Part shown: positions 54,432 to 63,746 of the stretch, one piece after another | How the letters are laid out: each line of letters opens with the position of its first letter | Position numbering within the stretch: position 1 is the first letter of the stretch | Origin: Exiguobacterium acetylicum | Lineage (GTDB): Bacteria; Bacillota; Bacilli; Exiguobacteriales; Exiguobacteriaceae | DNA length: 64,000 nt | NCBI RefSeq assembly: GCF_019890935.1 | Contig: NZ_CP082333.1 | Span: 2,692,001 to 2,756,000, forward strand | Reading direction: 5' to 3' | The notes under the pieces: model-generated | Database searches by the model: none | Told to the model about the DNA's origin: nothing | What the model saw: the letters and a program-made list of their open reading frames with translations, nothing else | Translations under genes and position numbers: made by a program

Positions 54432-55204
54432 CGATCTGCCTCCTTCCCGGTCGGCAGGAGTTGTCCTTTTAAATAGAAGGTGTTTCCATTGTCATCATCC
54501 ATGTACTGGACGCTGAACAATGTCTCATACACAGTAATATTCATTAAGTTGGCACGCGTATTCTGCTCATTCTTGAACCGCTGGAGCTTGAGAATGCGCG
54601 GCTGTCCCTGACTGGCATCGAGTGCTTGACCGACTTCTTCATAGTCCGTCATCGGCTCTGCCTGCGCCAGGCGACGCTTGACGTCTTCTCGCTCACGCGC
54701 AGTCAAAGAACGAGATCGTCCTGCTGCATACACGGTCACGACTTCCGCCTCAGCGAACTGACGCGCGAGCTGTTCTGGTTCGTGATAGGCGTTCAAGAAG
54801 CGTGCTTTTAATGTCGTCGTCTGAGTGCTAGGACGTTGCGCGACACATTTTCCATTTAGCGTCATACTTTCTCCGAGCGAGAACGTCCATGTCGTTCCGT
54901 TCAAGAAACGGAGCGTTCCGGTAAACGTCGCCGTATCCGCCGGACAAGTCCCGTTTGTCACCGTCTTCATTTGCTTCAATAGTGTCGTGATGCGCTGGAC
55001 TTCCGTTCCGTCTTCTACCGTCTGCTCCCCCCATGCCCGGTGACGTAACGTCAACTCGGTCGGGAGCGAGTCATCGGAAGCATTCAGTCGTTTCGGTCCA
55101 TCGAGGACGTGTAAGCTTCCGAAGACCGTCTGCTGAAGCAAAAGAAGACCGAGGGCAAACAAGATGCCCATTAGGAAGAGATAAGCGATGGTCGATGCTT
55201 TCAT
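54428..55204 (-). CDS. Membrane-anchored protein of the sugar-phosphate sensing operon
   Basis: This 258-residue protein has one N-terminal membrane helix (about 7-27) and an extracellular domain. That domain has two Cys (NGTCPADTA and NGKCVAQRP), which may form a disulfide around a beta hairpin. No family recognised. It is the first gene after the operator region and is coupled to the solute-binding gene by 4 nt. A role in signalling to the kinase is inferred from position. Confidence 0.75.
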   Translation of the reverse strand: MKASTIAYLFLMGILFALGLLLLQQTVFGSLHVLDGPKRLNASDDSLPTELTLRHRAWGEQTVEDGTEVQRITTLLKQMKTVTNGTCPADTATFTGTLRFLNGTTWTFSLGESMTLNGKCVAQRPSTQTTTLKARFLNAYHEPEQLARQFAEAEVVTVYAAGRSRSLTAREREDVKRRLAQAEPMTDYEEVGQALDASQGQPRILKLQRFKNEQNTRANLMNITVYETLFSVQYMDDDNGNTFYLKGQLLPTGKEADR

Positions 55205-55228
55205 GATTCCTCTCCTTGCTTGATTCTT

Positions 55229-55277
55229 AGATTACGGGGCAATTGTTTCGTAAATCCGGTCGAATTGTTTCGTAAAT
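55229..55277 (-). promoter_or_regulatory. Paired direct-repeat operator and promoter
   Basis: On the minus strand two exact copies of ATTTACGAAACAATT (55263-55277 and 55241-55255) lie 22 bp apart, two helical turns. They end 6 nt before a TAATCT -10 (55229-55234). Direct repeats over the -35 position are the usual binding mode of OmpR-type response regulators, so the regulator encoded upstream is the likely activator. Confidence 0.7.
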
Positions 55278-55284
55278 GTATCAT

Positions 55285-55300
55285 TTGTAAGCGATTACAT
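55285..55300. promoter_or_regulatory. CcpA cre box
   Basis: TTGTAAGCGATTACAT fits the cre consensus WTGNAARCGNWWNCAW at every position. It lies just upstream of the direct-repeat operator and at the very end of the kinase gene, implying catabolite control of the transport operon. Confidence 0.75.
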
Positions 55301-56685
55301 TAAGTCTGATTCGCTAATCGGAAAGTTAATGTGATACGTGTGCCGCTTACATCACTTTCCAGTGCAAAATCGCCACCTTGTTCCTGCATCAGACGTCGGC
55401 ATAGCGGTAGACCGAGTCCATTCCCACTCGCCGTCGTCAGACTATGCTGCTCGTCCTCCCATTCGGCAAGCACTGCTGGATCAACACCAATTCCGTCATC
55501 TGTCATGAGGAGTTGTAGGGTCGTATCCGTACTGACGGTCGAAAACGTCACCGTCATCGCGTCACTGTATTTGACGGCATTCTCGAGAAGATTCAACAAG
55601 ACTTGTTTCGTCTGATCGGGTTGCCCAAGCACGTAGATCGGTGGAACATCTTGTTTAACTTGAATCCCTTGTCCTTCAAGACGCAATTGCATGATGAATA
55701 AGGCGTCGGCAAGCAAGGCGTCGAGCGCGAACATCGTCGACGTCATGTGACGTTCGTTGCGCTGTTGTTTCGCCTGTTCGAGATTATGCGAGACGAGTCG
55801 TAACAAGCGCTGGCTCTCGACTTCGATGTAGTGATAACAATGCGCCGCTTCATCTGGGGGTAGCTTGGGGATCAACTCGACATAGCCCATGATGGCCGTC
55901 ATCGGTGTCCGAAGTTCATGAGTGATGTGATCGATGAACGTCTGTTGGTCGCTTCGTTGTTGTTCGAGCTGTCCGATGTTGTGCTGAATCGCGTCAGCAA
56001 GCGTCGAGAAGTCCGCTGCCAGTCGGTTCAATTCCTCATATGGATACGCCGGTAGCGCATGCGCGTAGTGTCCTTTCGTCAAGGCGTGCGAGACACTCCG
56101 TAAATCATCGATCGGTCCAATCAACGTCTTTGCCATCCGCCGTGCTGTCCAAACGGCAATTACGATCAAGATCAGAAAGACGCCCGTGAAAACATAGGTG
56201 AATTGCCGCAGCAGTTCGGCTTCCGTCCGCAGATCAACAAGAAAACGGACCGAGCCGATGACGTCTGTTTTGCCATACAGCGGACTCGAAAAGAACAGCA
56301 CCGGAACATCGGTTTCTTTCAGAAAGAGATAACTCGACTTCCCTTTTAACGCTTGATCGGTGTCTCCCGCGAGAAGCGGCAATTGATCGCGTTCCGAATC
56401 AGCAAGAAGTTCCGCATTTGGTCCGAATAATTGGACGCGTGCATCGAAGCGGTCCGCGAGATAGGAAGCGATCGGGACTGCCGTATCGGCGAGCGAGTCC
56501 GTCTCTTCACTTGCGAGGTAGTTCATCGTGTAGAGCTCCGCTTCCCGACTTAGTTTTTGGACGGACTCGACGGCGTTCTCGTATAGGTTCGATTGGATGA
56601 AGGCATAGAGAATCAAGAAGAGGACGAGCAATGCCGGAACGAGGAGCAAGACGAAGTTTTCCGTGATGACCTGGCGTAGCTTCAT
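55300..56685 (-). CDS. Sensor histidine kinase of a two-component system
   Basis: This 461-residue membrane kinase has two helices (about 12-32 and 162-182) that bracket an extracellular sensor domain, followed by HAMP. HisKA holds the phospho-His in DHITHELRTPMTAIMGY. HATPase has LLNLLENAVKYSD, DDGIGVDP and GNGLGLPLC. The start ATG overlaps the regulator stop in ATGA; a GTG 12 nt upstream is the alternative. It probably senses sugar phosphate with the solute-binding protein. Confidence 0.94.
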   Translation of the reverse strand: MKLRQVITENFVLLLVPALLVLFLILYAFIQSNLYENAVESVQKLSREAELYTMNYLASEETDSLADTAVPIASYLADRFDARVQLFGPNAELLADSERDQLPLLAGDTDQALKGKSSYLFLKETDVPVLFFSSPLYGKTDVIGSVRFLVDLRTEAELLRQFTYVFTGVFLILIVIAVWTARRMAKTLIGPIDDLRSVSHALTKGHYAHALPAYPYEELNRLAADFSTLADAIQHNIGQLEQQRSDQQTFIDHITHELRTPMTAIMGYVELIPKLPPDEAAHCYHYIEVESQRLLRLVSHNLEQAKQQRNERHMTSTMFALDALLADALFIMQLRLEGQGIQVKQDVPPIYVLGQPDQTKQVLLNLLENAVKYSDAMTVTFSTVSTDTTLQLLMTDDGIGVDPAVLAEWEDEQHSLTTASGNGLGLPLCRRLMQEQGGDFALESDVSGTRITLTFRLANQT

Positions 56686-57353
56686 GCGTCGACCCACTTG
56701 TAGCCAACACCGTAAATCGTCTTGATCCGTTCGCCTTGTGCTCCGAGTTTTTTCCGTAAGCGCTGGACCATGATATCGACGGCGCGGGTCTGACCGGAGA
56801 AGTCAAAGCCCCAGACTTGCTCGAGCAGTTCATCTCGCTCGAAGACCCGTTTCGGATGCGTCAGGAAGAGCGCGAGCAGCGCATACTCCCGGTACGTCAG
56901 CGGCAATGGTTGACCGTCGAGCCGAATAACTCGTTCTTCGGGATCAACAGATAAGAATGGATCAGTCGCGACAGGTACGGGTGGCGCGACCGTCTTCGTG
57001 CGTTTCAACAGGTTTTTGACACGCAAGACGAGCTCCGTTCCGTTAAACGGTTTCGTCATATAGTCATCCGCTCCGAGCTGCAGCCCGATGATTTTATCGT
57101 TCATCTGATCACGTGCGGTCAGCATCAAGATCGGTAAGTCAGGCGTCGTCAGTCGCAGTTTTGGAATCAAATCGAAACCGGTCGTATCCGGAAGCATCAA
57201 ATCGAGGACGATCAAATCAAAGGTCTGCGTCTCCTGCAAGGCGAGTGCTGCTGCTCCATCGGCTGCCGTCTCGACCGTCTGACCATCAAGCTCGAGTTGC
57301 AATTTGACGAGATGCCGGATGCTCGCCTCATCATCAACGACAAGAATATGCAT
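56682..57353 (-). CDS. OmpR-family response regulator
   Basis: This 223-residue regulator has a receiver domain with the acidic pair in VVDDEAS, the phospho-Asp in LIVLDLMLPD and a conserved Lys in DDYMTKPF. A C-terminal winged helix follows (RAVDIMVQRLRKKLG and TIYGVGYKW). It likely activates the operon at 55204 through the 15-bp direct repeats. Staphylococcal HptR is of the AraC type, so this system uses another regulator family for a similar job. GAAGGA precedes the ATG. Confidence 0.95.
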   Translation of the reverse strand: MHILVVDDEASIRHLVKLQLELDGQTVETAADGAAALALQETQTFDLIVLDLMLPDTTGFDLIPKLRLTTPDLPILMLTARDQMNDKIIGLQLGADDYMTKPFNGTELVLRVKNLLKRTKTVAPPVPVATDPFLSVDPEERVIRLDGQPLPLTYREYALLALFLTHPKRVFERDELLEQVWGFDFSGQTRAVDIMVQRLRKKLGAQGERIKTIYGVGYKWVDA

Positions 57354-57398
57354 TGGGATTCCTTCTTTCTGGACAAGTTTTCTGTCCCCTAGCGTATC

Positions 57399-57414
57399 AT
57401 GAAATCGTTTGCAA
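57399..57414. promoter_or_regulatory. CcpA cre box before the two-component genes
   Basis: Read on the minus strand, TTGCAAACGATTTCAT matches the cre consensus at every position. It lies about 46 nt before the regulator start, within the expected promoter, which fits repression in the presence of preferred sugars. Confidence 0.75.
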
Positions 57415-57433
57415 TCACACCAGCAGGACAAAT

Positions 57434-57470
57434 GAAAAAGCCAGCTCCCGAAGTAATCTGGGACTGGCTC
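57434..57470 (-). terminator. Intrinsic terminator
   Basis: On the minus strand AGCCAGTCCC pairs with GGGAGCTGGCT (small bulge) and a T tract follows. It ends the island gene upstream and insulates the two-component promoter. Confidence 0.8.
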
Positions 57471-57585
57471 GAACTTATTTCATCATAACAGGCTAGATTA
57501 AAAATCCGCCCCAAACATTTATCTTTTAACGCTCGATAACTTAGCAAAATACCAGATGTTGCTTTTTATATTTATAGAAAAAAGG

Positions 57586-58275
57586 TTAATCCTTTTCTTT
57601 TGTGACATCTACAGTATAATCACTCTCATAATTAATCGGAACAATTTGTCCATCTATCGTTAAACGAAATCCTCTTTGTTCGAGCTCAAGCTCCATTTTC
57701 ATATCAGCAGGAGTATGTCCTTTTAAATCTTCAAGCCACACATCAGGTTTTGGATAAAAATTAGCTGGACGATTTTCGAGAATGGACAAAGCTTTCTCAA
57801 GACCATCATAGTATCCATTCATATATGAATTGTAGTCTGCTGACACGTCTTCTAATGAACTCGATATAAAATCACGGATGATTAATGATTGTGGAAATAG
57901 TACTCCGGCTTCCAGATGGGGCGTCATTTTTTCCTTAAGCATTTCGTATAACTTTTCTTCTGACTCTTTTTCTTTATGTAATAAGTAGTATTCTACAACT
58001 TCAAGTATTTCATCAACAGTTGCACCATAATCTGCATCAAAGCTTTTTGAACCGAAACTAAGCATTAATTCTGGATTTTCATCTGAAATAATACTTGCTG
58101 ATATTGAGACAGGTTCTATCCAAAACGCAAAGCGAATCATTCCAAAAGAATTCTCTCTCATAATTTCAGTCAGTGGTTTCCCCTCGTTTAGTTTAAATAG
58201 AATTTTTTCCGATGCTTCTTCTATCATATCATCCGCGGTATAAATTAATATCTTTTCTTCTTCTGAACAATACAT
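57586..58275 (-). CDS. Hypothetical acidic protein of the AT-rich island
   Basis: This 229-residue acidic, helix-rich protein has no signal peptide. Visible segments are KILIYTADDMIEEASEKILF, SFDADYGATVDEILEVVEYY, and a C-terminal QRGFRLTIDGQIVPINYESD. No family recognised. AGGAGG lies just before the ATG. It differs from genes to its left by much lower GC. The gap 58276-58495 upstream is AT-rich with no supported gene. Confidence 0.7.
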   Translation of the reverse strand: MYCSEEEKILIYTADDMIEEASEKILFKLNEGKPLTEIMRENSFGMIRFAFWIEPVSISASIISDENPELMLSFGSKSFDADYGATVDEILEVVEYYLLHKEKESEEKLYEMLKEKMTPHLEAGVLFPQSLIIRDFISSSLEDVSADYNSYMNGYYDGLEKALSILENRPANFYPKPDVWLEDLKGHTPADMKMELELEQRGFRLTIDGQIVPINYESDYTVDVTKEKD

Positions 58276-58495
58276 GAACCATTCCTCCTATACGTATCAA
58301 CTCTTTTTATGCTTACTAAAAAACGAGTATAAGCTTACTTACAACCAGCGAAGCATACTTAAAAATAACCACTCTTTAATTATATGTTAATTTTTGATAT
58401 TTTATAACTTATTTTGTTTTCTTCACGCAATTTAATTATACAGATTTCTTTTTTTCACATTGATGATCAAAGATTACTTACGACTTACTTAAAAT

Positions 58496-58527
58496 TAAAA
58501 AAGTCTCCTCGTTCGAGAAGACTTTTA
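58496..58527 (-). terminator. Intrinsic terminator
   Basis: On the minus strand AAAAGTCTTCTCG pairs with CGAGGAGACTTTT and T residues follow. It lies after the isoprenoid-synthase-like gene. Confidence 0.88.
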
Positions 58528-58536
58528 TCAAAAATA

Positions 58537-60027
58537 TTATATACTAAATTCTCTTTTGGATTTTATATATAAGAGTGCATTTTTAAATTCTGCGAAAGTT
58601 GCCATTGAGTCAATTTCAATTTTGTATTTCTTTGATATTTTTTCAAAGTCTACTCCTGTATGCGAACTAATACTATTCAAAAAATCATCTTTGAAATAAG
58701 TTTGATTGATCAGATAGAATTTTAATAGATCTAAACGAACTGCGAAGAGTTCCATTCTTCTAAAAAATACTGGTCTTTGTAACGAAGGAATCAATGTTGT
58801 AATTTCTTCGAATTTTTTTTGTAAGCCAACAATCCCATACAATGCATCTTCAACATTCTTATCCTCCATTATTCGTTTTGACCAAATTGTACTTATCCCC
58901 TCTTCTAAATCAATCTCGATATCGTGTAAATCATCCATTAGTTGAAAGATTGCACCCATCCCAAAAAAGTGCCGGAATGCCATTTTGTCGAGTTTACCTA
59001 GCGCAATATAACCATAAAACGCAAATGCATAACCACCCTTTTTTAAAGAAATTTCTATGATATCTTTCTCATCTAGTGTTTCATTTTTTTGACGCAATGA
59101 ATGAACTTGCCATTTATGCAATTCTACTAATATTTCAACTAATTCAGGGTTTGACTCCACTGGGTATTCATCATAAATAATATCGATAAGACGAAACACA
59201 GCATTTAATTCTTCGTATTCACTAATGATTTCTTGCCCTTCGATTTTCTTCTGCATTTGTTGAAGCATCTCATCAGTGACATCATTTCGATCGATAAAAT
59301 CATCTTCAGCCGGATGAATTGCTGAAGCTGCAAACATGATTCTTCTCATTTTTTCAGGTAATAACAATTCTCCGGTAGTCATGACACCGTGTATGTATAA
59401 ATTGAAATAATTAAAGAGACATCGTTGTTCTCCATCTTCAACATATGAAATTTCATATTTATTACTAAATCGCATTAAATCTTCTAGGCACTCATAAATG
59501 ATATACCAAATAGCAACTGCATAATGTTCCACTTTAGGTTTCCAAAAAGAACGGTGACTATTATCAATATACTGATTCAGCTGACGAAACATGTCTTCTA
59601 ACTTTAGTTCTTTCGACTGCTGTATATCAGCAAAATGATTATCTAGTACCTTAATCATTTTTTCATTTTTATCTATTTCAGGAATAGCAAAATAGTCAAA
59701 TAGACTTACTTCTTTTTCTTTAATTGACTTAAAATACTCTTCAGAGAACGAGTCTACAATGAAATTTACCTCTTCTTCAATAGTTTCATGAGTACTTGGA
59801 ACGTCTTCGTTGTCGTTGTACATGGATATAGCAAATTCCGCCAAACTATCAATTGAACTTTTGCTAAACTTTAGAACTTCAGTTTCCTGCTGCTGATATA
59901 CACGAATTTCTTGATGAAGATGCTTCCGTAACTTAAACTGTTCAAGTTTATGAATTTTTTTATTGAAATCGTATTGAACCCATTTCATATAAATTTTTTT
60001 AAATAAATATTTTTTTACCATTTGCAT
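58537..60027 (-). CDS. Isoprenoid-synthase-like protein with two DDxxD motifs
   Basis: This 496-residue protein has two aspartate-rich motifs in the order and surroundings of class I isoprenoid synthases. DDFID sits in IHPAEDDFIDRNDVTDE (near residue 250). FQLMDDLHD sits in GAIFQLMDDLHDIEIDLEEG (near 375), like the FQxxDDxxD second motif of prenyl diphosphate synthases. The first 170 residues are an extra basic and coiled helical part. Such enzymes bind Mg-diphosphate of prenyl substrates. Product and pathway are unknown; no terpenoid genes are near. AGGAG lies 6 nt before the ATG. Confidence 0.7.
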   Translation of the reverse strand: MQMVKKYLFKKIYMKWVQYDFNKKIHKLEQFKLRKHLHQEIRVYQQQETEVLKFSKSSIDSLAEFAISMYNDNEDVPSTHETIEEEVNFIVDSFSEEYFKSIKEKEVSLFDYFAIPEIDKNEKMIKVLDNHFADIQQSKELKLEDMFRQLNQYIDNSHRSFWKPKVEHYAVAIWYIIYECLEDLMRFSNKYEISYVEDGEQRCLFNYFNLYIHGVMTTGELLLPEKMRRIMFAASAIHPAEDDFIDRNDVTDEMLQQMQKKIEGQEIISEYEELNAVFRLIDIIYDEYPVESNPELVEILVELHKWQVHSLRQKNETLDEKDIIEISLKKGGYAFAFYGYIALGKLDKMAFRHFFGMGAIFQLMDDLHDIEIDLEEGISTIWSKRIMEDKNVEDALYGIVGLQKKFEEITTLIPSLQRPVFFRRMELFAVRLDLLKFYLINQTYFKDDFLNSISSHTGVDFEKISKKYKIEIDSMATFAEFKNALLYIKSKREFSI

Positions 60028-60114
60028 TGTCAACTCCTAACAATTCTAAATTTCATTACATAAAAACAGAAGCATCTAAAAATACGAATAGATGATTCCA
60101 GCGTAAGATATCGT

Positions 60115-61686
60115 CTAAAAATTAAATCGTAATCTAATTGTTTCATTAATCAGTGTTTTATTATGACAATATGTACTTCCTTCATTTCGGAAATACTTAT
60201 TATCACCATCTCCACCTGAATAGGATAAGAAATTAAAACTACCATTTATATAATGAATATCATCACAAATCAATAATTTTTCATGCGTCTGTCCAAATTT
60301 CAATTTAAATAGATCATGATACGGTTCAGCAATACGAACTAATTCTTTAGCAATTTTTTGTGTATTCAAGTCTCTAAAATCTTGTTTCTCATCTAAATGA
60401 TCAGTAATGCCACAAATTATTCGAACCTTTACACCACGTTTTAATAAATTTATTAGATCTCTTTTAAATTCATCGTTAATTATATAATTGTTCATCCACG
60501 GACTAATGATATAAAGTGATTTCTCTGCATTTTTCAAATAACTTAAAAATTGCTCTCGAATATTATAGTTCATAATATATTGAATCGAGACATCTTCAGT
60601 TTTTAAACTTTTAAGATTTGTTAATGACTGTTCATATTCATTTACTTTAATTTTCATTTCTTCGTTATCTAGAATATCGTCTTCATGACGCTCATTTATC
60701 GAAACTTTAGGCTCTTGAATATCAATTACTTCGACAGTTTTATCTTCGGTCGAACTTTGCATTAACTCATTTTCTATTATAGACACTGGTTTTACTAAAT
60801 TAATCATCTCGTTAGCATAGTTTTTCAATGCATTCAAAATAGAATCAATAGATACTTGCTCTGCATCATCAACAATTAAACTATCAAAATAATTATCATC
60901 TGCCAAATTCATGATCGACTCCGTGACTTGTGGGTCAATATAATTTTTTCCACAAGGATCATGAGCTAACAATTTAAACTCTCCCTCAGAGTTTTTAAAC
61001 ACTAAAATACGATACTCATGATAGTACACTTCTCGATCTGTCAATAATTCAAAGTTTTCAATATTAACAATTTTCTGCGATTCGATATTTTCATTTTTTA
61101 CTTTTTCGACTTCATCGATTTTATCAAGAGCTTGCCGAGAAAGCTCTTTAAAATGTAAGTCAGATTCATACTTTGGAAAGACTGTAGGCGTAATGACAAT
61201 TTGATTAGTTGCCTTTTCAATATCTTTAAACTTTTTAAATTGATGCTTCTCAGACGATCCAAAGAAATCTAGTTTATATTGATCACTAAGACCGTCATAA
61301 TACCAATCAGTAAACATATTTTTAGGTTCATATCGCGTTCTCTTTTTAATTAATTTTGTGCCCATAGTTGTAAATTGATATGTTACTTGACCATTTATAT
61401 TTTTTGTAGCCAAGTAATTACTATCCAACAATGGTTTTACTGCTGCTTCAAAAACTTCTTCATCCAACGCAAGTACGAACATAATTTTTTCTCTTACCGA
61501 AATACCACGCTCTATGCACCTACATATAAAATCTTCTACCATTTTCAAATCAGATTCATATAAATAATCCATCTGTAAAGTAACTTTGAAAAATGGAATC
61601 CACACTCCATAAGAACCGCTTAAATGAAACTCATCCATGTAGGCCTCATACCTCTCATGGATTCGTTCAATTGTATTTAATTCCAT
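60115..61686 (-). CDS. PLD-superfamily protein, candidate nuclease
   Basis: This 523-residue protein has a C-terminal phospholipase-D-like domain. It shows LYIISPWMNNYIINDEFKRD, RGVKVRIICGITDH and the catalytic HxK motif in QTHEKLLICDD, followed by NGSFNFLSYSGG. Only one HxK is seen, so a dimer would be needed. The N-terminal part looks like a helical or winged-helix region and the middle is unknown. Its start overlaps the helicase stop by 10 nt, so the two are translated together. PLD nucleases beside helicases are frequent in phage-defence loci. Confidence 0.78.
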   Translation of the reverse strand: MELNTIERIHERYEAYMDEFHLSGSYGVWIPFFKVTLQMDYLYESDLKMVEDFICRCIERGISVREKIMFVLALDEEVFEAAVKPLLDSNYLATKNINGQVTYQFTTMGTKLIKKRTRYEPKNMFTDWYYDGLSDQYKLDFFGSSEKHQFKKFKDIEKATNQIVITPTVFPKYESDLHFKELSRQALDKIDEVEKVKNENIESQKIVNIENFELLTDREVYYHEYRILVFKNSEGEFKLLAHDPCGKNYIDPQVTESIMNLADDNYFDSLIVDDAEQVSIDSILNALKNYANEMINLVKPVSIIENELMQSSTEDKTVEVIDIQEPKVSINERHEDDILDNEEMKIKVNEYEQSLTNLKSLKTEDVSIQYIMNYNIREQFLSYLKNAEKSLYIISPWMNNYIINDEFKRDLINLLKRGVKVRIICGITDHLDEKQDFRDLNTQKIAKELVRIAEPYHDLFKLKFGQTHEKLLICDDIHYINGSFNFLSYSGGDGDNKYFRNEGSTYCHNKTLINETIRLRFNF

Positions 61687-63746
61687 ACGGCTTCACCATC
61701 CTTTACAAAGTTCTTTAAAGGTAGAACTGAATTTTTATTTTTTAAATCCTTTATCATTCGATCAATCTTTCTTACTTTTGATTGATTACTATCGATGAAA
61801 TTGATATTGCCAATAAAAATAGATAATTCTTGTGCTCTAGATAAAGCAACATTCATTCGAGATTCTTCTCGAATATGTCCAATTTGTCCATTGTGGTTAT
61901 TTCGTACTAGACTATTGATTACGATATTTTTTTCTCTTCCTTGGAATGCATCAACTGTATTAATTTCAATATCAAGCATTGTATACTGCTTCGTATCAAT
62001 AAATTCTAGCAACTTATGCATCTGCGCTTTATACGGACTGATGATCCCTACCGTTTTAGGAACTTCCAAATGATCATTTAACCAATTAAGGATAGATTCA
62101 ATAGCAAAAACTTCTCCTTCATTCGAGAAAGAAGTATTTTCTTTTTTCTCAAGGAATCGATCCGTATTCGGAGTATCTACCCAATAAAATGCATTAGAAA
62201 GAATATTTTCTAATGAATGTTTTTTATCCTTTACGTTATCACCATCTAGTAACTTATTGTCATAATAATATCTAGATACTGCATCCGAAATTCCTGGACT
62301 CATCCGGAATTGTTTATTTAAAAAAGTCTTTAACATTGGATGTGCGTCTTCATACATTAATCCAAATAATGACTTTTTATATACATTATTAATTTCTTCA
62401 GAATCAACAATGTTATCTTTTTCTAACTTCACTAAAATATCTCGTTCTAATGTCGGACTAATTTGTTTATGGTCACCAACTAATACAATCTTCTTTCCTC
62501 TGATTAAAGGAATGAGTAACTCCATACTAGAGGCGCGGGCTGCTTCATCTAAAATCACATAATCAAATTCAGTATTTAAGAAGTGATTGTTATTTGTTGA
62601 GGCAATTCCTAAGCACGTTGCGCAAATAAGATTCGAAGAGTTAATATAAATGTCTTCAAAATTTTCTTGATAATATTGCAATTTTTTATTCCATTCATTT
62701 TGAATATCTTGAGACATCTCGTACAATTCTAATTCTTCTTTGTTGAATTTATACGATGAAATAAAATTAGATGTACGTTCTAACTCTTGAGAAACAGAAA
62801 GACTTTCAAAAGTTATTCCATAGTATGACAAGTACGTTTGAATATGATGATTTTGCTGATAAGTCAATAACGCTTCTTCAAATTTCTTAATTATCGCCTT
62901 CTTTTTGGCTCTTTCTACATCAAGTTCCGAAATACGCACTTCTTGTTTCTCCATGGCATTTTGAATCGAAATTATTTCTTCATGTTCTGTTAGCTGATTT
63001 AATAAATGGACATACGATATAACCGACGAAAATTCTTTTTTAAACTGATCGATATCACTCCACAATGTTATGAATTTTTCTTTAGAAATTGAAGAAGTAC
63101 CGAAATGTTTTTCCCAAATAGAAGAGTTATTAGAAATTGCTTTTTCAATCATCTCTTTTATTTCTAAAGCTAAATTTCTTAAACCAAGTGCCTTTTTATT
63201 CATGCCAGACATCTTTTCATCAATTTTTGACAACTTATATTTATACTCGTGTAAATCCATTTCAAGATCATTCATAGCGGCATTTAGATTTTGGATATCT
63301 TTCATCAAATAAGTTTTCATTTGTTCTGATAAACCATTATATTGATTTTCTAAATCACTGATTGCACTATTTATTTGTTGCATTTCTTCAACGATTTGCT
63401 CCATTTCAGAAATACTTAGTACTCTTTCTTCTTTCAATGATTTAATTTCAGCAACTATCGCTTGGATTTCTTCAATCAAACCCTTATAAATACTCAAGTT
63501 GTTAATATTTTCTTCCGATAGTCGAATTTTATTCATTAAATCAGCACTCAATTTATTTTTTTGTAAACTATTTAAACTATTTGCTTGAATTTCCTTAATA
63601 TGATTTAAATAACTTAAGTTTTCTCCAAGCAGTTTATTTTTTGTTTGAAATTCTATATTTAATACGCGTAATTTATCTTTTAAAGAAGTAAGCTTATGCT
63701 CAAGTTGAGAAAATGCTTCATTATTTACAGTATAGTTTTGCTTCAT
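61677..63746 (-). CDS. SF1 helicase, coiled coil and C-terminal motor part
   Basis: This 689-residue frame begins with about 330 residues of coiled coil. The UPF1-like SF1 helicase core then follows from motif II on: FDYVILDEAARASSMELL, VLVGDHKQISPT, KQFRMSPGISDA, VDAFQGREKNIVINS and MNVALSRAQ. Walker A is missing here; it must lie in the upstream frame, whose last codons overlap this ATG. A coiled coil between motifs Ia and II is known in such helicases. The two frames therefore look like one protein cut near a run of seven A. Confidence 0.82.
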   Translation of the reverse strand: MKQNYTVNNEAFSQLEHKLTSLKDKLRVLNIEFQTKNKLLGENLSYLNHIKEIQANSLNSLQKNKLSADLMNKIRLSEENINNLSIYKGLIEEIQAIVAEIKSLKEERVLSISEMEQIVEEMQQINSAISDLENQYNGLSEQMKTYLMKDIQNLNAAMNDLEMDLHEYKYKLSKIDEKMSGMNKKALGLRNLALEIKEMIEKAISNNSSIWEKHFGTSSISKEKFITLWSDIDQFKKEFSSVISYVHLLNQLTEHEEIISIQNAMEKQEVRISELDVERAKKKAIIKKFEEALLTYQQNHHIQTYLSYYGITFESLSVSQELERTSNFISSYKFNKEELELYEMSQDIQNEWNKKLQYYQENFEDIYINSSNLICATCLGIASTNNNHFLNTEFDYVILDEAARASSMELLIPLIRGKKIVLVGDHKQISPTLERDILVKLEKDNIVDSEEINNVYKKSLFGLMYEDAHPMLKTFLNKQFRMSPGISDAVSRYYYDNKLLDGDNVKDKKHSLENILSNAFYWVDTPNTDRFLEKKENTSFSNEGEVFAIESILNWLNDHLEVPKTVGIISPYKAQMHKLLEFIDTKQYTMLDIEINTVDAFQGREKNIVINSLVRNNHNGQIGHIREESRMNVALSRAQELSIFIGNINFIDSNQSKVRKIDRMIKDLKNKNSVLPLKNFVKDGEAVWN

